DNA of 14,686 nt from the NCBI GenBank assembly GCA_025350285.1, contig JANXYE010000323.1, positions 1-14,686 on the forward strand, given 5' to 3'. The notes below the pieces were generated by a model. That model saw only the letters and a program-made list of their open reading frames with translations, was not told the origin of the DNA and did no database searches. Positions 14,640 to 14,686 of the stretch are shown here, in pieces. Both the position numbers and the translations under genes were made by a program. This DNA comes from Chloroflexota bacterium (GTDB taxonomy: Bacteria; Chloroflexota; Dehalococcoidia; Tepidiformales; Tepidiformaceae). The number at the start of each line of letters is the position of its first letter. Positions within the stretch are counted from its first letter, which is position 1.

Positions 14640-14686
14640 ATGGTCTGGCTCTCTCGCATCGCCGCCGCCGGCTTCATCTTCGCGCT
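14640..14686 (+). CDS. Start of a probable membrane or secreted protein, cut by the right edge
   Basis: From ATG at 14640 the frame reads MVWLSRIAAAGFIFA and continues to the edge. The short basic start followed by a hydrophobic run looks like a signal peptide or first membrane helix. With only about 15 residues no family can be named. No Shine-Dalgarno is visible. The ATG at 14632 is rejected, as it meets a stop after two codons. Confidence 0.4.
   Translation, partial: MVWLSRIAAAGFIFA

Noticed and set aside
1..14686. Mobile element, CRISPR array, prophage or defence island
   Set aside because: No repeats with regular spacing, no transposase, integrase or phage-like genes, and uniform composition; the content is core metabolism.

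Overview
The window is a GC-rich bacterial chromosome segment, densely packed with ordinary housekeeping genes. The best guess for its source is Chloroflexota (Dehalococcoidia or Thermomicrobia-like). This is inferred from the wording of the short acetylglutamate kinase, the argC-argJ-argB layout and the use of the MEP isoprenoid pathway; an actinobacterium cannot be excluded without a marker-gene tree. I see no transposase, integrase, CRISPR array, phage gene or rRNA, and no abrupt change in composition.

Left part, minus strand (1-1524): a truncated membrane protein gene at the edge, a small capless HAD-family phosphatase, a tRNA-Ala(CGC) with G3:U70 and an encoded CCA end, and an RNase Z-like metallo-beta-lactamase protein. 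A plausible sigma-70-type promoter lies just before the tRNA.

Arginine block, plus strand (1627-8135): argC, argJ and argB run head to tail with overlap or short spacing. A complete ppk1 (polyphosphate kinase) follows, then argD. Together argC/J/B/D carry glutamate to ornithine by the acetyl-recycling route; argA is not needed when ArgJ is bifunctional. A 126-aa SdpI-family membrane protein gene closes this run.

Middle, minus strand (8550-10932): an alpha/beta hydrolase gene is followed by a gene for a PEP-synthase-like protein. The latter keeps the swivelling phospho-histidine domain but has no ATP-grasp domain. It is the least routine gene in the window.

Right part, plus strand (11016-14686): dxr (MEP pathway) overlaps the gene of a site-2 protease (RseP/RasP type). 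Then come a 96-aa membrane protein, a xylose-isomerase-like TIM-barrel protein and the first codons of another gene cut by the edge. The dxr-rseP pair is a common bacterial arrangement.

No gap exceeds about 100 bases. No clearly new system was found. The points worth a second look are the ATP-grasp-less PEP-utilising protein, the RNase Z-like/tRNA/HAD arrangement, ppk inside the arg cluster, the short and probably arginine-insensitive kinase, and two starts that look leaderless.
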